Shown: positions 6,574 to 6,930 of the stretch, in pieces
Layout of the letters: each line of letters begins with the position of its first letter
How positions within the stretch are numbered: position 1 is the first letter of the stretch
NCBI GenBank assembly: GCA_027009095.1
Contig: JALVDG010000299.1
Location: forward strand, 1 to 6,930
DNA: 6,930 nt
Source of the DNA: Thiotrichaceae bacterium
GTDB taxonomy: Bacteria > Pseudomonadota > Gammaproteobacteria > Thiotrichales > Thiotrichaceae
Direction: 5' to 3'
The notes under the pieces: model-generated
Told to the model about the DNA's origin: nothing
What the model saw: the letters and a program-made list of their open reading frames with translations, nothing else
The model's database searches: none
Translations under genes and position numbers: made by a program

Positions 6574-6930
<357 letters not shown>

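Overview
The window looks like a piece of chromosome from an AT-rich gammaproteobacterium. ThyA (264 aa, catalytic Cys at 146) and the LeuS N-terminus (HMGH at 49-52) have the same length and motif numbering as I recall for Escherichia coli. TrpD and TrpC are separate single-domain proteins rather than the enteric fusions. The genus cannot be fixed from the sequence; a sulfur-oxidiser or similar environmental gammaproteobacterium is only a guess.

Layout. Positions 2-1993 (+) hold the end of a branched-chain amino acid (Liv/HAAT) ABC transporter operon: the C-terminal part of the permease LivM, then the ATPases LivG and LivF, joined by 4- and 8-base overlaps with good Shine-Dalgarno sites. Positions 2062-4768 (-) hold trpD, trpC and thyA, transcribed in that order with gaps of 40 and 51 bases. 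They cover two tryptophan-biosynthesis steps and dTMP synthesis. trpG, often found just before trpD, is missing. The trpD start has no Shine-Dalgarno of its own but follows a 7-codon mini-ORF by 4 bases. The 225-base divergent region 4769-4993 contains an imperfect hairpin repeat. Positions 4994-5877 (+) hold an unrecognised acidic 227-aa protein and a 59-aa small protein with a signal-peptide-like N-terminus. A hemerythrin-like protein (5896-6330, -) converges on that pair. The 336-base region 6331-6666, divergent between the hemerythrin gene and leuS, carries a complete 142-bp miniature transposable element. The window ends 88 codons into leuS (+).

The genes are mostly ordinary housekeeping and transport functions. 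The least routine content is between the genes. First, the non-autonomous element at 6393-6534 has perfect 12-bp terminal inverted repeats beginning GTAA and perfect 8-bp flanking direct repeats, the pattern expected of IS66-family transposition. Second, there is the palindromic repeat upstream of trpD. Third, there is the possible translation-coupled trpD leader. Fourth, there is the small putative secreted protein. I found no CRISPR array, tRNA, rRNA, phage gene or defence system, and nothing that amounts to a wholly new multi-gene system.
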